From positions 1-64,000 of the forward strand of contig NZ_CP054490.1 of assembly GCF_013342985.1 (NCBI RefSeq): a stretch of DNA of 64,000 bases. Reading direction: 5' to 3'. Positions 37,076 through 47,357 of this stretch are shown piece by piece. Each line of letters starts with the position of its first letter. Within the stretch, counting starts at the first letter, position 1. A program made the translations under genes and the position numbers. The notes beneath the pieces were generated by a model that was given only the letters and a program-made list of their open reading frames with translations, was not told the DNA's origin and searched no databases. Source of the stretch: Candidatus Ruthia endofausta (GTDB lineage Bacteria; Pseudomonadota; Gammaproteobacteria; PS1; Pseudothioglobaceae).

Positions 37076-37626
37076 TTATAAATTAACGGTTGTTAATCCC
37101 AATGCTTTCCAATTTTGTATACTACCTCGAAAGTATTTAATTTTAGCAGTAGGATAACTATACTTAAGCAACGTCGTTACAGAAGTTGGTATTTGACCGC
37201 ACCAGATGCCATTGCAATATAGGACTAAAGTTTTGGCATAAGAAAAATCAGGTAATTCGTCAATTTGAACGCCTAACAAGTCTCCTATAATTTCTAGTGC
37301 TTTTTCTTTATTTTTAAAACGCGTATAAGGAATGTTAATGGCAGTGGGAATAACACCCGTAATGGTTGGCCAATTAGGTGTACGTGTACCAATAATTAAG
37401 ATGGTGTCATCACCTGCTGATTTTTGTTTAATGTAGTTAATCATAACCAACTCGCCAATCGTCTCTACAGCGTGTGACGCAAAAGAGTATAACGAGTTGA
37501 GTCTTGCCACGGGCAGTTTTGAGATAAAAACTACATTGGGTAAATAAGAATTTGTTTAGTGGCTTTTTCCTGCGCATAAGTACTTAGTGTTAATAGGCTG
37601 ATTAGTAATAATGTTAATTTTTTCAT
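37076..37626 (-). pseudogene. Exported rhodanese-like protein, frameshifted
   Basis: The ATG at 37626, overlapping the rnfE stop, begins a clear signal peptide [19 protein letters not shown], but that frame stops at TAG (37531-37533) after 31 codons. The rhodanese domain continues in another frame, open from about 37560, with FISKLPVARL, HAVETIGEL, AINIPYTRF and the catalytic loop CNGIWCGQ. A single shift near 37540-37555 separates export signal and domain. The domain could still start at GTG 37510, giving 144 residues without a signal. Rhodaneses transfer sulfane sulfur, which would suit this organism, but function is doubtful. Confidence 0.7.
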
Positions 37627-38264
37627 GATTTTTCCCCTCTTAAATCGTATCTGTTTTTCATTGCCACAATAAACCCCAAACCAATGAATGCCCCTGGTGG
37701 TAAGATGGCTAGTAAAGTACCTTGATAGTTTTCAAATATAGTAACACTAAGCGTATTACCTAAATCACCCAGTAATAATGCAGATTGCTCAAACAAAGTG
37801 CCATTGCCAATCAGTTCACGCATTGCACCTAATACAATCAGTACAATAGAAAAACCAACACCCATCATCAATCCATCCAGTGCAGATTTCCCCCAAGTAT
37901 TTTTACTAGCAAATGCTTCAGCACGCCCTAAAATAGCGCAGTTGGTTACAATCAATGGTACAAAAATACCCAATATCAAATATAAATCATAAAAGTATGA
38001 CTGCATCAATAACTCAACAATCGTTACAAATGAAGCAATTAGTAGGACAAAAATAGGAATACGAACTTCTTTTGAAATTTGATGACGAAAAATAGAAACG
38101 GTTATATTAGACGCTACTAAAACAAAAGTAGTTGCCAGCCCAAGTCCGATTGCACTCACAATATTGTTAGTGACTGCCAATAAAGGACACAGACCTAAAA
38201 GTGCAACTAAGGCTTGGTTGTTATTCCACAGACCATTTTTTATAATTTTGGTATAGTCACTCAT
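37623..38264 (-). CDS. rnfE: Rnf/Rsx electron transport complex subunit E
   Basis: RnfE is a membrane subunit of the Rnf complex, which couples ferredoxin and NADH to an ion gradient, or in its Rsx form keeps SoxR reduced. The 213-residue protein has six membrane segments. It shows the family patterns [46 protein letters not shown] and [17 protein letters not shown]. No other rnf gene is in the window on the upstream side, which is a decayed gap. Its stop overlaps the start of the rhodanese gene. Confidence 0.94.
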   Translation of the reverse strand: MSDYTKIIKNGLWNNNQALVALLGLCPLLAVTNNIVSAIGLGLATTFVLVASNITVSIFRHQISKEVRIPIFVLLIASFVTIVELLMQSYFYDLYLILGIFVPLIVTNCAILGRAEAFASKNTWGKSALDGLMMGVGFSIVLIVLGAMRELIGNGTLFEQSALLLGDLGNTLSVTIFENYQGTLLAILPPGAFIGLGFIVAMKNRYDLRGEKS

Positions 38265-38808
38265 GACACTCGATTATATACTTAATCACACGTTGATTTA
38301 TTGACAACAAGCCTTTGATTTTGTAAGTCTTTTTCCTATGATGCATATTAATTCTGTAGCACTTATTTCTAATGCCCCCACAATACAGCAAATACTAGAA
38401 AGCAAAGGCTTTTATTTTACCACACTCAAATAATGAAATTGAGCGCATAGAAAGCTCTGATTTTTCTGCTAGAACCCCTTGGGATAGATTGAGTGTTCTG
38501 CGTTTTTGTTTGAGCACTTTAGCAAATGATATTTTAATTGGCGCTTAATTTACCTTAAAACATAGAAAAATGATTGCTTATTTGCCACAAAGTGTTACTT
38601 TTTTCAAAAAATTATATTTTATCACGAACAATAATTCCTGATAAAATAATTCGCATTTATGACACGTTGGAGGTGTGGTAAGCTCTTGGTTTAGCAGGAG
38701 CGAGGGTCGGGGTTAGATTGAAGTATAGTGTATTTTTTAATTAGCAAAAAAGGAGGGTATGTAGGGTATGTATAACACTCCTGTGTGTGTTAACCAGATA
38801 AAAATTGA
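38265..38808. other. Decayed intergenic region with broken frames
   Basis: This 544-base stretch lies between rnfE and clpB. On the plus strand, a frame from ATG 38338 (HINSVALISNAPTIQQIL) ends at 38433. A shifted frame continues it with SDFSARTPWDRLSVLRF to a stop at 38548. Together they look like the decayed start of one protein, but I do not recognise the family. The rest, including a more GC-rich patch near 38660-38720, shows nothing identifiable. Confidence 0.4.
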
Positions 38809-41367
38809 TTAAGAGAAAACGATTTGTCCATCTTTAACATCGCTATGAATGGTTGAGCCTGATAAGAACTCTCCAGCAAGAATTTTTTGTGACAAAGGAT
38901 TCTCTAACAACTGTTGTATGGTGCGTTTGAGTGGTCTAGCGCCAAATACAGGATCATAACCTCTGTCAACAATCATACTGATAACTGTGTCACTCAATGT
39001 TAGTTTAAGGTTAAGTTTAGCCAAGCGCGCTGATAAGATTTCAATTTGTCTGAATGCAATGTTTTTGATTTGGGATTTTCCTAGCGTTTTAAAGATCACG
39101 ATTTCATCAATACGATTGACAAACTCAGGTCTAAAGTGCTCGTTGATAATCTTAGAAAGTTCAGCGAACATATCCTTACCTGGGTTTTGTTGAATCAGGT
39201 GTGAACCTAAGTTTGAAGTCATAATAATAACAGTGTTTTTAAAATCAACTGTGCGACCTTGGCCATCTGTTAGGCGACCATCATCCAGTACTTGCAAGAG
39301 AATGTTAAACACATCTGGATGAGCTTTTTCAATCTCATCAAGTAGAATGATTGAGTAAGGTTTGCGACGCACGGCCTCAGTTAGCATGCCGCCTTGTTCA
39401 TAGCCAACATAGCCTGGGGGTGCGCCAATTAAACGTGCAACCGAGTGTTTTTCCATAAACTCACTCATATCAACACGGACAATGGCTTGCTCGGTGTCAA
39501 ATAAAAAGTCTGCCAAGGCCTTGGTGAGTTCGGTTTTTCCCACGCCAGTTGGACCCATAAATAAAAATGAGCCATCGGGGCGATTAGGATCAGATAAGCC
39601 ACTGCGTGCACGACGTACGGCATCAGAAATTACTTTAACGGCTTTGTCTTGACCCACTAGGCGTTTGTGAATAATACTCTCCATTTGCAGTAATTTGTCT
39701 TTTTCGCCTGCCATCATTTTATCCACAGGAATGCCCGTCCAACGGGCGACAATATGGGCGATTTCATCTTCCGTAACTTTATTTCTAAGCAGGGTCATTT
39801 GCTGCGTACCAGCATTTTCAGCGATACCTATTTTTTGTTCTAATTCAGGAATAATACCGTATTGAAGTTCACTCATTTTGGCTAAATCATTATTGCGATG
39901 TGCGCTTTCTAAATCGGCTTTTGCTTGCTCTAGTTCTTCTTTAAGATGATGTGCACCTTGAACCACTAATTTTTCTTTTCTCCAAATTTCTTCCAAATCA
40001 GCGTACTCTTTTTCTAGAGATTTAATTAAATCAACCAATTCTTTTAGTCGCGTTTTAGAGGCTTTGTCTTTTTCTTTTTTAAGCGCCATACGTTCGATTT
40101 TAAGTTGTACCAATTTACGGTCAAGTTTGTCCATTGATTCTGGTTTTGAATCAATCTCCATGCGAATTTGTGAGGCAGCCTCATCAATTAAATCAATGGC
40201 TTTATCTGGTAATTGTCTGTCGGTAATGTATCTGGTTGAATAGGTGACAGCAGCAATAATGGCAGGATCAGTGATTTCCACACCATGATGCACCTCGTAT
40301 TTTTCTTTAAGGCCACGCAAAATAGCAATGGTGTCTTGTTCGGTTGGTTCGTCCACCAATACTTTTTGGAATCTGCGTTCTAAAGCTGAGTCTTTTTCAA
40401 TATATTGGCGATATTCATCTAGTGTAGTAGCACCCATGCAGTGTAAATCACCACGGGCTAGAGTAGGCTTTAACATATTGCCTGCGTCCATAGCGCCATC
40501 AGATTTACCAGCACCGACCATGGTGTGCAACTCATCAATAAATAAAATGACTTGTCCTTGCTCGGCTTCTAATTCTTTGAGCACGGCTTTCAATCGCTCT
40601 TCAAATTCACCTCGATATTTAGCACCTGCCACCAGTGCAGCCATGTCTAATGACAAGACGCGCTTACCTTTAATGCCTTCGGGCACTTCGTTATTAATAA
40701 TGCGTTGTGCCAGGCCTTCAACAATGGCAGTTTTGCCCACGCCAGGTTCGCCAATTAGTACTGGGTTGTTTTTAGTACGGCGTTGCAATACTTGGATAGC
40801 ACGACGAATTTCACTATCACGACCAATTACAGGGTCAAGTTTGCCCTCAATGGCTGATTGAGTTAAATCTTGGGTATATTTATTCAGTGCATCTCTGTTA
40901 TTTTCTGCATTTTGATCAGTCACGTTCTCACCTCCTCTAAGGTTGTCAATTGCTTGGTTTAAACTTACCTCATTTGCACCAGCAGTTTTTAATAGTTTTG
41001 TGGCTGTATCATTACCTTGAATGATGACCAATAAGAATAGTTCGGTTGATAAATATATATCGTGCTTATCACTGGCTATCTTTTCAGCTGTGTTTAATAG
41101 GCGTAATAAATTTTGAGAAATATTAACATCACCGTTTGGATTGTTAATCGTGGCTAATGTATCAATTTCTTTATCAATTTCTTGTTTGAGCTTTTGAGTA
41201 TCAATATTAGTGTTGAGTAGTAGATTACCAACACTACTATCAGTATGTTGCAGCATGGCACTTAGAACATGCACCGCCTCTATGGCACTGTTGTTTTTCG
41301 TAACAGCGATAGATTGTGCAACGCCTAAGTCTTGCTGAAATTGGGCGGTTAGTTTATCAATATTCAC
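38809..41367 (-). CDS. clpB: ATP-dependent chaperone ClpB
   Basis: ClpB is the hexameric disaggregase that pulls proteins out of aggregates together with DnaK. The 852-residue product has an N-terminal Clp repeat domain, two AAA+ modules with Walker A motifs GEPGVGKTA and GPTGVGKTE, and a coiled-coil middle domain near residues 400-540. The start is GTG at 41367 ([14 protein letters not shown]). A sigma-32 type promoter lies 34 bases upstream, consistent with heat induction. Length and order of domains are normal. Confidence 0.97.
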   Translation of the reverse strand: MNIDKLTAQFQQDLGVAQSIAVTKNNSAIEAVHVLSAMLQHTDSSVGNLLLNTNIDTQKLKQEIDKEIDTLATINNPNGDVNISQNLLRLLNTAEKIASDKHDIYLSTELFLLVIIQGNDTATKLLKTAGANEVSLNQAIDNLRGGENVTDQNAENNRDALNKYTQDLTQSAIEGKLDPVIGRDSEIRRAIQVLQRRTKNNPVLIGEPGVGKTAIVEGLAQRIINNEVPEGIKGKRVLSLDMAALVAGAKYRGEFEERLKAVLKELEAEQGQVILFIDELHTMVGAGKSDGAMDAGNMLKPTLARGDLHCMGATTLDEYRQYIEKDSALERRFQKVLVDEPTEQDTIAILRGLKEKYEVHHGVEITDPAIIAAVTYSTRYITDRQLPDKAIDLIDEAASQIRMEIDSKPESMDKLDRKLVQLKIERMALKKEKDKASKTRLKELVDLIKSLEKEYADLEEIWRKEKLVVQGAHHLKEELEQAKADLESAHRNNDLAKMSELQYGIIPELEQKIGIAENAGTQQMTLLRNKVTEDEIAHIVARWTGIPVDKMMAGEKDKLLQMESIIHKRLVGQDKAVKVISDAVRRARSGLSDPNRPDGSFLFMGPTGVGKTELTKALADFLFDTEQAIVRVDMSEFMEKHSVARLIGAPPGYVGYEQGGMLTEAVRRKPYSIILLDEIEKAHPDVFNILLQVLDDGRLTDGQGRTVDFKNTVIIMTSNLGSHLIQQNPGKDMFAELSKIINEHFRPEFVNRIDEIVIFKTLGKSQIKNIAFRQIEILSARLAKLNLKLTLSDTVISMIVDRGYDPVFGARPLKRTIQQLLENPLSQKILAGEFLSGSTIHSDVKDGQIVFS

Positions 41368-41404
41368 GGGTTTGTTGTGTTTTTATGTTGTGTAATGATT
41401 ATCT

Positions 41405-41428
41405 ATGGGATGATTAATACATTTCAAG
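41405..41428 (-). promoter_or_regulatory. Sigma-32 type promoter of clpB
   Basis: Reading on the minus strand, CTTGAAA (41428-41422) is followed after 12 bases by CCCAT (41409-41405). These match the heat-shock sigma factor elements (CTTGAAA, 11-16 bases, CCCATnT) almost exactly. The position, about 40 bases before the clpB start codon, is appropriate. The assignment is from known consensus, not experiment. Confidence 0.75.
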
Positions 41429-41444
41429 TACAATATGAAATATT

Positions 41445-41906
41445 ATGTTAAATTTAGTGCTGTTTGAGCCTGAAATACCCAACAATACTGGCGCTATTAT
41501 TCGCTTGTGTGCCAATATGGGTGCAAATTTACACCTTATCAAACCTTACGGTTTTGAAATGGAGGATAAAAAATTACGCAGGGCGGGACTGGATTATAAA
41601 GAACTTATGCGTGTCAGTGAATATGACAATTTTGATGACTATTTGGAGAAGGCAAAACCTAAAAGGCTATTTGCAGTTAGTTCAAAAGTTAAAACCATTT
41701 ATACAGACGTTAAGTACCAAGCGGGTGACTCACTACTTTTAGGTCCAGAAACTAGAGGGCTTCCACAAGACATATTAAATCAATATAAGGGTATTACTTT
41801 ACCAATGCAAGATGGGTCTCGTAGTTTAAATTTGTCAAATTGCGCTTCTATTATGGCGTATGAAGCTTGGCGCCAAATTGGCTTTAAGAGGACTAAAGGT
41901 GCTTAA
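41445..41906 (+). CDS. trmL: tRNA (cytidine/uridine-2'-O-)-methyltransferase TrmL
   Basis: TrmL methylates the 2'-hydroxyl of wobble base 34 in certain leucine tRNAs. The 153-residue protein is a minimal SPOUT methyltransferase. It shows LFEPEIPNNTGAIIRLCAN, the GPETRGLP loop and the C-terminal knot region MQDGSRSLNLSNCASIMAYEAW. Length and motifs fit TrmL rather than the larger TrmH. It is divergent from clpB. Confidence 0.93.
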   Translation: MLNLVLFEPEIPNNTGAIIRLCANMGANLHLIKPYGFEMEDKKLRRAGLDYKELMRVSEYDNFDDYLEKAKPKRLFAVSSKVKTIYTDVKYQAGDSLLLGPETRGLPQDILNQYKGITLPMQDGSRSLNLSNCASIMAYEAWRQIGFKRTKGA

Positions 41907-42366
41907 ATTTATTGTATTGATGTTGTTTTTATCATTGGCAAGTGCTAATAGTTGTGTGGTTTTGTTGTATCATCATCTTTCTGATGTCACGCCTAAATCA
42001 ACCAGTATTAATTAGCCCTAAGTTATTTGAACAGCATTTGTAATATCTGCAAGCCAATGAATTTTTAAGTGTTAAGCTTAAAAACAATGCTTGAGCGTTT
42101 GAACGGTAATGGCGCTTGCCAAATAAATGCGTGGTTCTAACGGCTAATGATGCTTATCAATCAATTGCAGAAAATGCTTATCCGCTTTTGCGAAGATATC
42201 AAATATCAATGAATGTTTTTATAGCAACAGATTCAATTGACCATAAATATAAAGCAATGATGACTTGGCAAAAAAATGTGAGATATTTAAAGTAAAACAA
42301 TGACGTTTTATAATCATGGCACTAGCCATGCCCAGTGGATAAAAAGCAGGCATTACGGTACAGCAT
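41899..42366 (+). pseudogene. Polysaccharide deacetylase remnant
   Basis: This is decayed coding DNA starting at GTG 41899, overlapping the trmL end. Recognisable parts in changing frames are a signal-peptide-like LKFIVLMLFLSLASA, VVLLYHHLSDVTPKSTSI, LFEQHLQYLQ-like residues, KTMLERLNG, ANDAYQSIAENAYPLLRRYQ and MTFYNHGTSHAH. They correspond to the NodB-type polysaccharide deacetylase family, including the YHH and the HxxSH metal-site regions. Several stops interrupt it, and the catalytic DD is changed to ND. It is not functional. Confidence 0.7.
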
Positions 42367-42374
42367 TCAGCGGA

Positions 42375-43340
42375 TTAATCCGAAAATAATTGAGTAAGTG
42401 TATAGGCGTTACTAAAATCTTTGATATTAAGTGCTTTTTTGCCTAAAAGTTGTAAATTTTCTAAGCTTAACGCACCATTTCCAGTAGCAACAATACACTC
42501 CCCCTTATTGTATTTAATAATACTACCTGGGTTGTGATTGCTATTTGCTATTATTACAGAGGCAGATAAAATACGTAGAACTTTAATATCAAACCTGTTG
42601 CTTGATGCGTAGGTTTGGGTGATAGGGTAGGGGTTAAACGCTCTAATTTGTTGATGGATTTGTGTCGCACTTTGAGTCCAATCAATCCATGCTTCCTCTT
42701 TTTCGAGTTTTTTGGCGTAAGTGATGTTGTTTTTACTTTGTGCTATTGGCGATAAATTACCAAGATTATCTAGGACTTCAACAATAGCACTAGAACCAAG
42801 TTTGGCCAATTTGTCATGCAAGGATTGTGCTGTATCAGTGAGCGTGACTGGACAGGTTTTTTCAAGTAAGATCTTGCCTGTATCTAAGCCCTCATTCATT
42901 TGCATAATACCGATGCCCGTGGTTTTGTCACCTGCTAAAATTGCACGCTGAATAGGTGCTGCGCCGCGCCAACGTGGTAATAATGAGCCGTGGATATTAA
43001 GACAACCATACTTAGGCATATTGAGAATTTTAGCAGGCAATATTTGCCCATAAGCTACTACTACCATCACATCTGCATTGAGTTTTGCTAAGATTTGTTG
43101 AATTTTATTGTCTTTTAAGTTTTCAGGTTGAAAAACGTTTAAGTTGTGTTCTAATGCTTTTTTTTTGACAGGGCAGGCTGTTAATGCTCTCCCACGACCT
43201 TTAGGGCGATCAGGTTGACAATATACGCCAACAATATCATATTTGGCGTTAATTAGTGCTTCTAAGATGTCTACCGAAAACTCAGGCGTACCTGCAAAGA
43301 CAATGCGCGCCTTGAAAGAAATACTTTTGGCGTGCATCAT
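42375..43340 (-). CDS. fmt: Methionyl-tRNA formyltransferase
   Basis: Fmt formylates initiator methionyl-tRNA using 10-formyltetrahydrofolate. The 321-residue protein has the N-terminal formyltransferase domain with [18 protein letters not shown], the [17 protein letters not shown] active-site region and the C-terminal tRNA-binding domain. The ATG at 43340 overlaps the argH stop. An alternative ATG is three bases further in. def is not adjacent. Confidence 0.96.
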   Translation of the reverse strand: MMHAKSISFKARIVFAGTPEFSVDILEALINAKYDIVGVYCQPDRPKGRGRALTACPVKKKALEHNLNVFQPENLKDNKIQQILAKLNADVMVVVAYGQILPAKILNMPKYGCLNIHGSLLPRWRGAAPIQRAILAGDKTTGIGIMQMNEGLDTGKILLEKTCPVTLTDTAQSLHDKLAKLGSSAIVEVLDNLGNLSPIAQSKNNITYAKKLEKEEAWIDWTQSATQIHQQIRAFNPYPITQTYASSNRFDIKVLRILSASVIIANSNHNPGSIIKYNKGECIVATGNGALSLENLQLLGKKALNIKDFSNAYTLTQLFSD

Positions 43341-44779
43341 TTTAAAATTTCTCTTGCTATTTTGATGGCTTGTTTGACTTGGTTGGGGCTAGTTGCGCTT
43401 AAGTGGTTGCGTGCATTTAATGAGCCTTCTAGTGAGAGTATTCCAAATACATCATTTTCAATTCGATCATTAAAAGCTTGTAATTCTTCCAAACTAAGCT
43501 CGCTTAAATCTTTTTGGTGCTCAATACCGTAAGCAACTGATTTTCCAACTACTTCGTGTGCATCTCTAAATGGCAACCCTTTATTAACTAAATAGTCAAC
43601 CAAATCAGTGGCTGTGGTGTAGCCTTGTTTGGCTGAGTTATACATATTGTTACGCTTGGTTTGAATGGTTGGCACCATGTCTGCAAACACATGCAAACAG
43701 GCTTTTAAGGTGTCAACCGTATCAAATAATGGCTCTTTGTCTTCTTGATTGTCTTTGTTATAAGCCAGTGGTTGAGATTTCATAATCGTCAGCAGTGAGG
43801 TTAAATTGCCATATACGCGGCCTGTTTTTCCGCGAACCAATTCAGGCACGTCTGGGTTTTTTTTTTGTGGCATGATGGATGAGCCTGTGCAAAATCTATC
43901 AGGTAATTCGATAAAATTAAATTGCGCACTTGACCATAAAATAAGCTCTTCTGAAAAACGTGAAAGATGCATCATGATGATGCTTGCTGCGGATAAAAAT
44001 TCAATGGCAAAATCTCGATCACTCACGCCATCAAGTGAATTAAGGCAAATGCGTTCAAAGTTTAATAACTCAGCGGTACGCGTGCGATTAATTGGATAAG
44101 TGGTGCCTGCCAGTGCCGCTGAACCTAGTGGCATTGAATTGATGCGTTTCCGACAATCAAGTAGACGCTCTACATCACGCGCTAACATTTCAAAATAAGC
44201 CATCATGTGATGGCCAAAACTGATGGGTTGTGCGGCTTGAAGATGAGTAAAGCCAGGCATAATCGTATTGGTTTCTTTTTCGGCTATATCAGTTAGTGTT
44301 AGTTGTAGACGCTTGATTTCATTAATAATATCATCAATTTGATCACGTAAATAAAGGCGAATATCGGTTGCTACTTGGTCATTGCGAGAACGTCCTGTGT
44401 GTAGTTTCTTGCCTGCATCGCCAATCATCTTAACCAAATGCGCCTCAATATTCATGTGTACATCTTCAAGTGTTACTGACCACTTAAATTTATCGGTTTT
44501 GATGTCATCTAGAATTTTCTCAAGACCTTTAATAATTTGATTCTTTTCATTGTTAGTGAGTAAACCGACTTCTTGCAACATGGTGGCGTGCGCAATTGAG
44601 CCTTGAATATCGTAAGGTGCTAGAATCTTGTCAAAGAATATTGACGCGCCAAAAATTTTAACAAATTCATCTGTTGGCTCACTAAAACGCCCGCCCCAAG
44701 ATTGATTGGTTTGTGTTGTTTGCCTAGACGCCTCTTTGAGGACTGTTGTATGTCGTTTATGTTGTGTGTCGCTCGTCAT
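43337..44779 (-). CDS. argH: Argininosuccinate lyase
   Basis: ArgH splits argininosuccinate to arginine and fumarate in the last step of arginine synthesis. The 480-residue protein carries the fumarase-superfamily signature [12 protein letters not shown] and [13 protein letters not shown]. The family core begins at [11 protein letters not shown] near residue 25. The first two dozen residues are an extra N-terminal stretch without family similarity, but there is no later in-frame start that would remove it. Its end overlaps the fmt start by four bases. Confidence 0.95.
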   Translation of the reverse strand: MTSDTQHKRHTTVLKEASRQTTQTNQSWGGRFSEPTDEFVKIFGASIFFDKILAPYDIQGSIAHATMLQEVGLLTNNEKNQIIKGLEKILDDIKTDKFKWSVTLEDVHMNIEAHLVKMIGDAGKKLHTGRSRNDQVATDIRLYLRDQIDDIINEIKRLQLTLTDIAEKETNTIMPGFTHLQAAQPISFGHHMMAYFEMLARDVERLLDCRKRINSMPLGSAALAGTTYPINRTRTAELLNFERICLNSLDGVSDRDFAIEFLSAASIIMMHLSRFSEELILWSSAQFNFIELPDRFCTGSSIMPQKKNPDVPELVRGKTGRVYGNLTSLLTIMKSQPLAYNKDNQEDKEPLFDTVDTLKACLHVFADMVPTIQTKRNNMYNSAKQGYTTATDLVDYLVNKGLPFRDAHEVVGKSVAYGIEHQKDLSELSLEELQAFNDRIENDVFGILSLEGSLNARNHLSATSPNQVKQAIKIAREILK

Positions 44780-45109
44780 AATTCTGCCTTTAATTGTCGT
44801 TTAAGTTTAGTGATTGATTTGTCAATCACCTTATCAAGCTTAGTCCAATAATAATCCATACTAGGTACGCCAACTATTTTGCCTAAGTTTGCGCATGATT
44901 CTCCATAAGAAATACTGTGGGGTAAAAATTTATACCATAAAAGGGCAGTTAGGAGTGGAAAACATTATTAAAATGAGTGCTTCGTTTTTACGTACTAACT
45001 GAGCATCTTCTAAGAGATTTTTTGCCAGTGGTGGTGGTAAAACCCTTGCAACGTAGCAAAATTAGAAACAAGCACAAGCAACAATAGATAAAATCGAAAC
45101 ATAGATCTA
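44780..45109 (-). pseudogene. Thioredoxin-like secreted protein remnant
   Basis: The 353-base gap between argH and hemC contains decayed minus-strand coding DNA. It begins near 45103 with a signal-like MFRFYLLLLVLVSNFA, then shifts frame to LAKNLLEDAQLVRKNEALIL and IMFSTPNCPF. The latter is the thioredoxin-fold strand leading to a CxxC motif; the second cysteine is lost (CPFM). The last piece, ending [15 protein letters not shown], runs to a stop that overlaps the argH ATG. The first two parts suggest a periplasmic thiol-disulfide protein; the third part I do not recognise. Confidence 0.5.
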
Positions 45110-45132
45110 TTTTAATATAAACTCTTTTAACC

Positions 45133-46047
45133 ATGAACAAAACTCTAAGAATTGCAACTCGACAATCTCCATTGGCATTATGGCAAGCAGAGTATGTTCA
45201 AACTAGGCTAGAAAAACTCTATCCTAATCTAACAGTTGTTTTGGTAGAGATGAGCACTAAGGGCGATCAAATTCTAAATTCGCCCTTGCCAAAAATTGGC
45301 GGTAAGGGTTTGTTTATTAAAGAATTAGAAGTTAGTATGATGAAAGGCATGGCTGATATTGCCGTGCATTCTATGAAAGATGTGCCTTATGAAATACCGC
45401 AAGGGTTTGAGTTAGGGGCAATTTTAAAACGTGAAAATCCCTTTGATGCCTTTGTTTCCAATGATTTTTCTAGTATTGATGATTTGCCACAAAATGCTAA
45501 AGTTGGCACTTGTTCAATGCGCCGTATTGTGCAACTTAAAGCCATCCGACCTGATTTAAAAATCCTAGATTTGCGTGGTAATATCAATACTCGATTAAAA
45601 AAATTAGACGAAGGTGAGTTTGATGGTATTATTCTTGCTTGTGCGGGGCTTATTCGTCTAGGGCTTGAAGATAGAATTAAACAACAAATTTCTGACCAGC
45701 AAAGCCTGCCTGCCATAGGGCAAGGTGCAGTAGGTATTGAAATTCGTGAAAACGATACAGGAATCCTAAAATTAATTAAGCCCTTGATTGATGTTGAAAC
45801 CACCTATAGAATAAGTGCAGAACGAGCAATGAATGCACGCCTTGAAGGTGGTTGCTTGGTGCCAATTGCAGGCTTTGCTTTGGTTAATAATGAGCAAATA
45901 ACGTTAACAGGCTTGGTGGGTAATGTTGATACTGGTGTGATATTAAAAGAGCAGGTTTTAGGTCATGTTTCTCAAGCAGAGACTTTGGGTGTTGAATTAG
46001 CAAACAAACTAATATCATTAGGTGCTAAAGATATTTTAAAAGGCTAA
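45133..46047 (+). CDS. hemC: Porphobilinogen deaminase
   Basis: HemC joins four porphobilinogen units into hydroxymethylbilane in haem synthesis. The 304-residue protein has RIATRQSPLALWQAEYV, the AVHSMKDVP motif, LDLRGNINTRLKKLD and the EGGCLVPIAGFA region, whose cysteine binds the dipyrromethane cofactor. It is followed directly by phhB with three bases between. hemD is not next to it, unlike the common hemCD order. Confidence 0.96.
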   Translation: MNKTLRIATRQSPLALWQAEYVQTRLEKLYPNLTVVLVEMSTKGDQILNSPLPKIGGKGLFIKELEVSMMKGMADIAVHSMKDVPYEIPQGFELGAILKRENPFDAFVSNDFSSIDDLPQNAKVGTCSMRRIVQLKAIRPDLKILDLRGNINTRLKKLDEGEFDGIILACAGLIRLGLEDRIKQQISDQQSLPAIGQGAVGIEIRENDTGILKLIKPLIDVETTYRISAERAMNARLEGGCLVPIAGFALVNNEQITLTGLVGNVDTGVILKEQVLGHVSQAETLGVELANKLISLGAKDILKG

Positions 46048-46050
46048 AAA

Positions 46051-46335
46051 ATGAGCACACAACCTAATTTAAAGATGTTGTTTAAATTATCAGGTTGGGT
46101 AATGCTTGATGGTAAATTGCATCAAGCCTTTATTTTTAATGATTTTACTCAGGCTTTTGGCTTTATAACGCAAGTTGCTATTGAGGCCTCAAAGATGAAT
46201 CATCACCCACATTGGTCAAATGTTTATCAAACCGTTGTGATTGATTTAATCACACATAGTGAAGGCTTAGTTACCCAATTGGATGTCGAATTGGCCGGTA
46301 AAATTAGTGATATTTTTAACCATATGAGTAAGTAA
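46051..46335 (+). CDS. phhB: Pterin-4a-carbinolamine dehydratase
   Basis: This small enzyme recycles tetrahydropterin cofactors by dehydrating 4a-hydroxytetrahydropterin; homologues are also found in Moco-linked settings. The 94-residue protein contains the family motif MNHHPHWSNVY with the catalytic histidines and a following VVIDLITH. There is no phenylalanine hydroxylase gene in the window, so the role may be other than aromatic hydroxylation. It lies in a run with hemC and a membrane protein gene. Confidence 0.9.
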   Translation: MSTQPNLKMLFKLSGWVMLDGKLHQAFIFNDFTQAFGFITQVAIEASKMNHHPHWSNVYQTVVIDLITHSEGLVTQLDVELAGKISDIFNHMSK

Positions 46336-46336
46336 C

Positions 46337-47014
46337 ATGTTGAGATTTATTGAGAAAAACTTTTTTATTATAGTGCAACGTATTGGCTTGTTGTTTGCAC
46401 TGGTTTCATTAATAACTGTTATTGCATTAGGCGTGGTTAGTTATGAAAAAATTAACACACAAGTTAGCGACAAGATTGAAAACCCAATGATTGATTTTGA
46501 CCAATATCAAAACTCACGCGCACTAACTGACAACATTAAGACTTATTTAGATGCTAATCAATCATTAAAGCAAGATGAAGAGAATAGTTTTATACGCGAG
46601 TTTGATAAATATACTCAACAGATTATTAGCCATTTACAGCAGTTGCCCGATGAAGTTATTAACAAAACAAACATGCAGCATAGAATAACAGCCTTACTTA
46701 GAATTAAGTCTAATCCTTATACAAAAATGTTGCAATTGGCTTATGTACAATCTTTAGCAAAATTAACCAAACGAGCGCTTAATACTGAAAATGGCCAAAT
46801 TAATATTGAGGATTTATTATACTGGCATGATCAGATATTTGCTCAACAAGTCAACCAGAAAACACAAGGCAATTTATTAAAAATAGGCACGGTTAAAACT
46901 CAACAAATGATAGGTTTTATTGCTTTAGGCATGGCCGCTGTCGCTTTGGGAATTTTTATTATGCTTGTGATGATGTTGGCCATGCTACGTATTGAGCAAA
47001 ACACCAGAAAATAG
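46337..47014 (+). CDS. Hypothetical membrane protein with two TM helices
   Basis: I do not recognise this 225-residue protein. It has a membrane segment near residues 12-34, a long hydrophilic and mostly helical part with many Q, N and K (about 35-190), and a second membrane segment at 193-217. The short C-terminal tail is basic. The layout suggests an inner-membrane protein with a periplasmic loop. It starts one base after the phhB stop and is probably cotranscribed with hemC-phhB, which gives no clear hint of function. Confidence 0.75.
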   Translation: MLRFIEKNFFIIVQRIGLLFALVSLITVIALGVVSYEKINTQVSDKIENPMIDFDQYQNSRALTDNIKTYLDANQSLKQDEENSFIREFDKYTQQIISHLQQLPDEVINKTNMQHRITALLRIKSNPYTKMLQLAYVQSLAKLTKRALNTENGQINIEDLLYWHDQIFAQQVNQKTQGNLLKIGTVKTQQMIGFIALGMAAVALGIFIMLVMMLAMLRIEQNTRK

Positions 47015-47120
47015 CTTCACCCTAATTATTCTAAAATTATTAGCATTTTTGGTGCTATTAGTGTTGGTTGCGTTTCTTAAATTAGGTGTGGCTTTAATAG
47101 TGCCAGATATGGGCGCGTAA
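46992..47120 (+). CDS. Possible small membrane protein, 42 residues
   Basis: A TTG at 46992, inside the end of the previous gene, opens a 42-residue frame. The frame begins LSKTPENSFTLI, then a hydrophobic helix (ILKLLAFLVLLVLVAFLKLG), and ends VPDMGA. The composition is that of a single-helix membrane protein and the overlap with the upstream gene is typical of coupled genes. There is no strong ribosome site, and hydrophobic frames occur by chance in AT-rich DNA. Confidence 0.35.
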   Translation: MSKTPENSFTLIILKLLAFLVLLVLVAFLKLGVALIVPDMGA

Positions 47121-47129
47121 ATTTAGTAT

Positions 47130-47350
47130 TTTTTTAGTTCAATTGGCTTTGAAAAATTAATTATATAATCTCTATGTGAAGAGACTAAGCGGTCATACAA
47201 TTCTTCTGTTTGTTGAAGGTCCAACTGCTTGTCGTCAAAATTTTTCTGGTAGGTTTTTTTGTAGTGCTTTTTAGGTAGTCCAGTTCTAATTTTGCTTGCG
47301 TATTGCCAATTTGTACCAGTAAATCACCTTGTTTAACAGAACTTCCAACA
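47130..47350 (-). pseudogene. HlyD-family membrane fusion protein remnant
   Basis: Minus-strand frames encode a lipoyl-like piece, YTLIKSVGSSVKQGDLLVQ followed by IGNTQAKLELDYL, which is the membrane fusion protein domain of efflux and type I secretion systems. The rest is interrupted by stops. It lies just downstream of the TolC-like remnant on the same strand, so the two were probably one export operon. Confidence 0.62.
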
Positions 47351-47357
47351 GATTTAA

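Noticed and set aside
40328-40861. 177-residue plus-strand frame inside clpB
   Set aside because: Antisense shadow of the first AAA+ module of ClpB.
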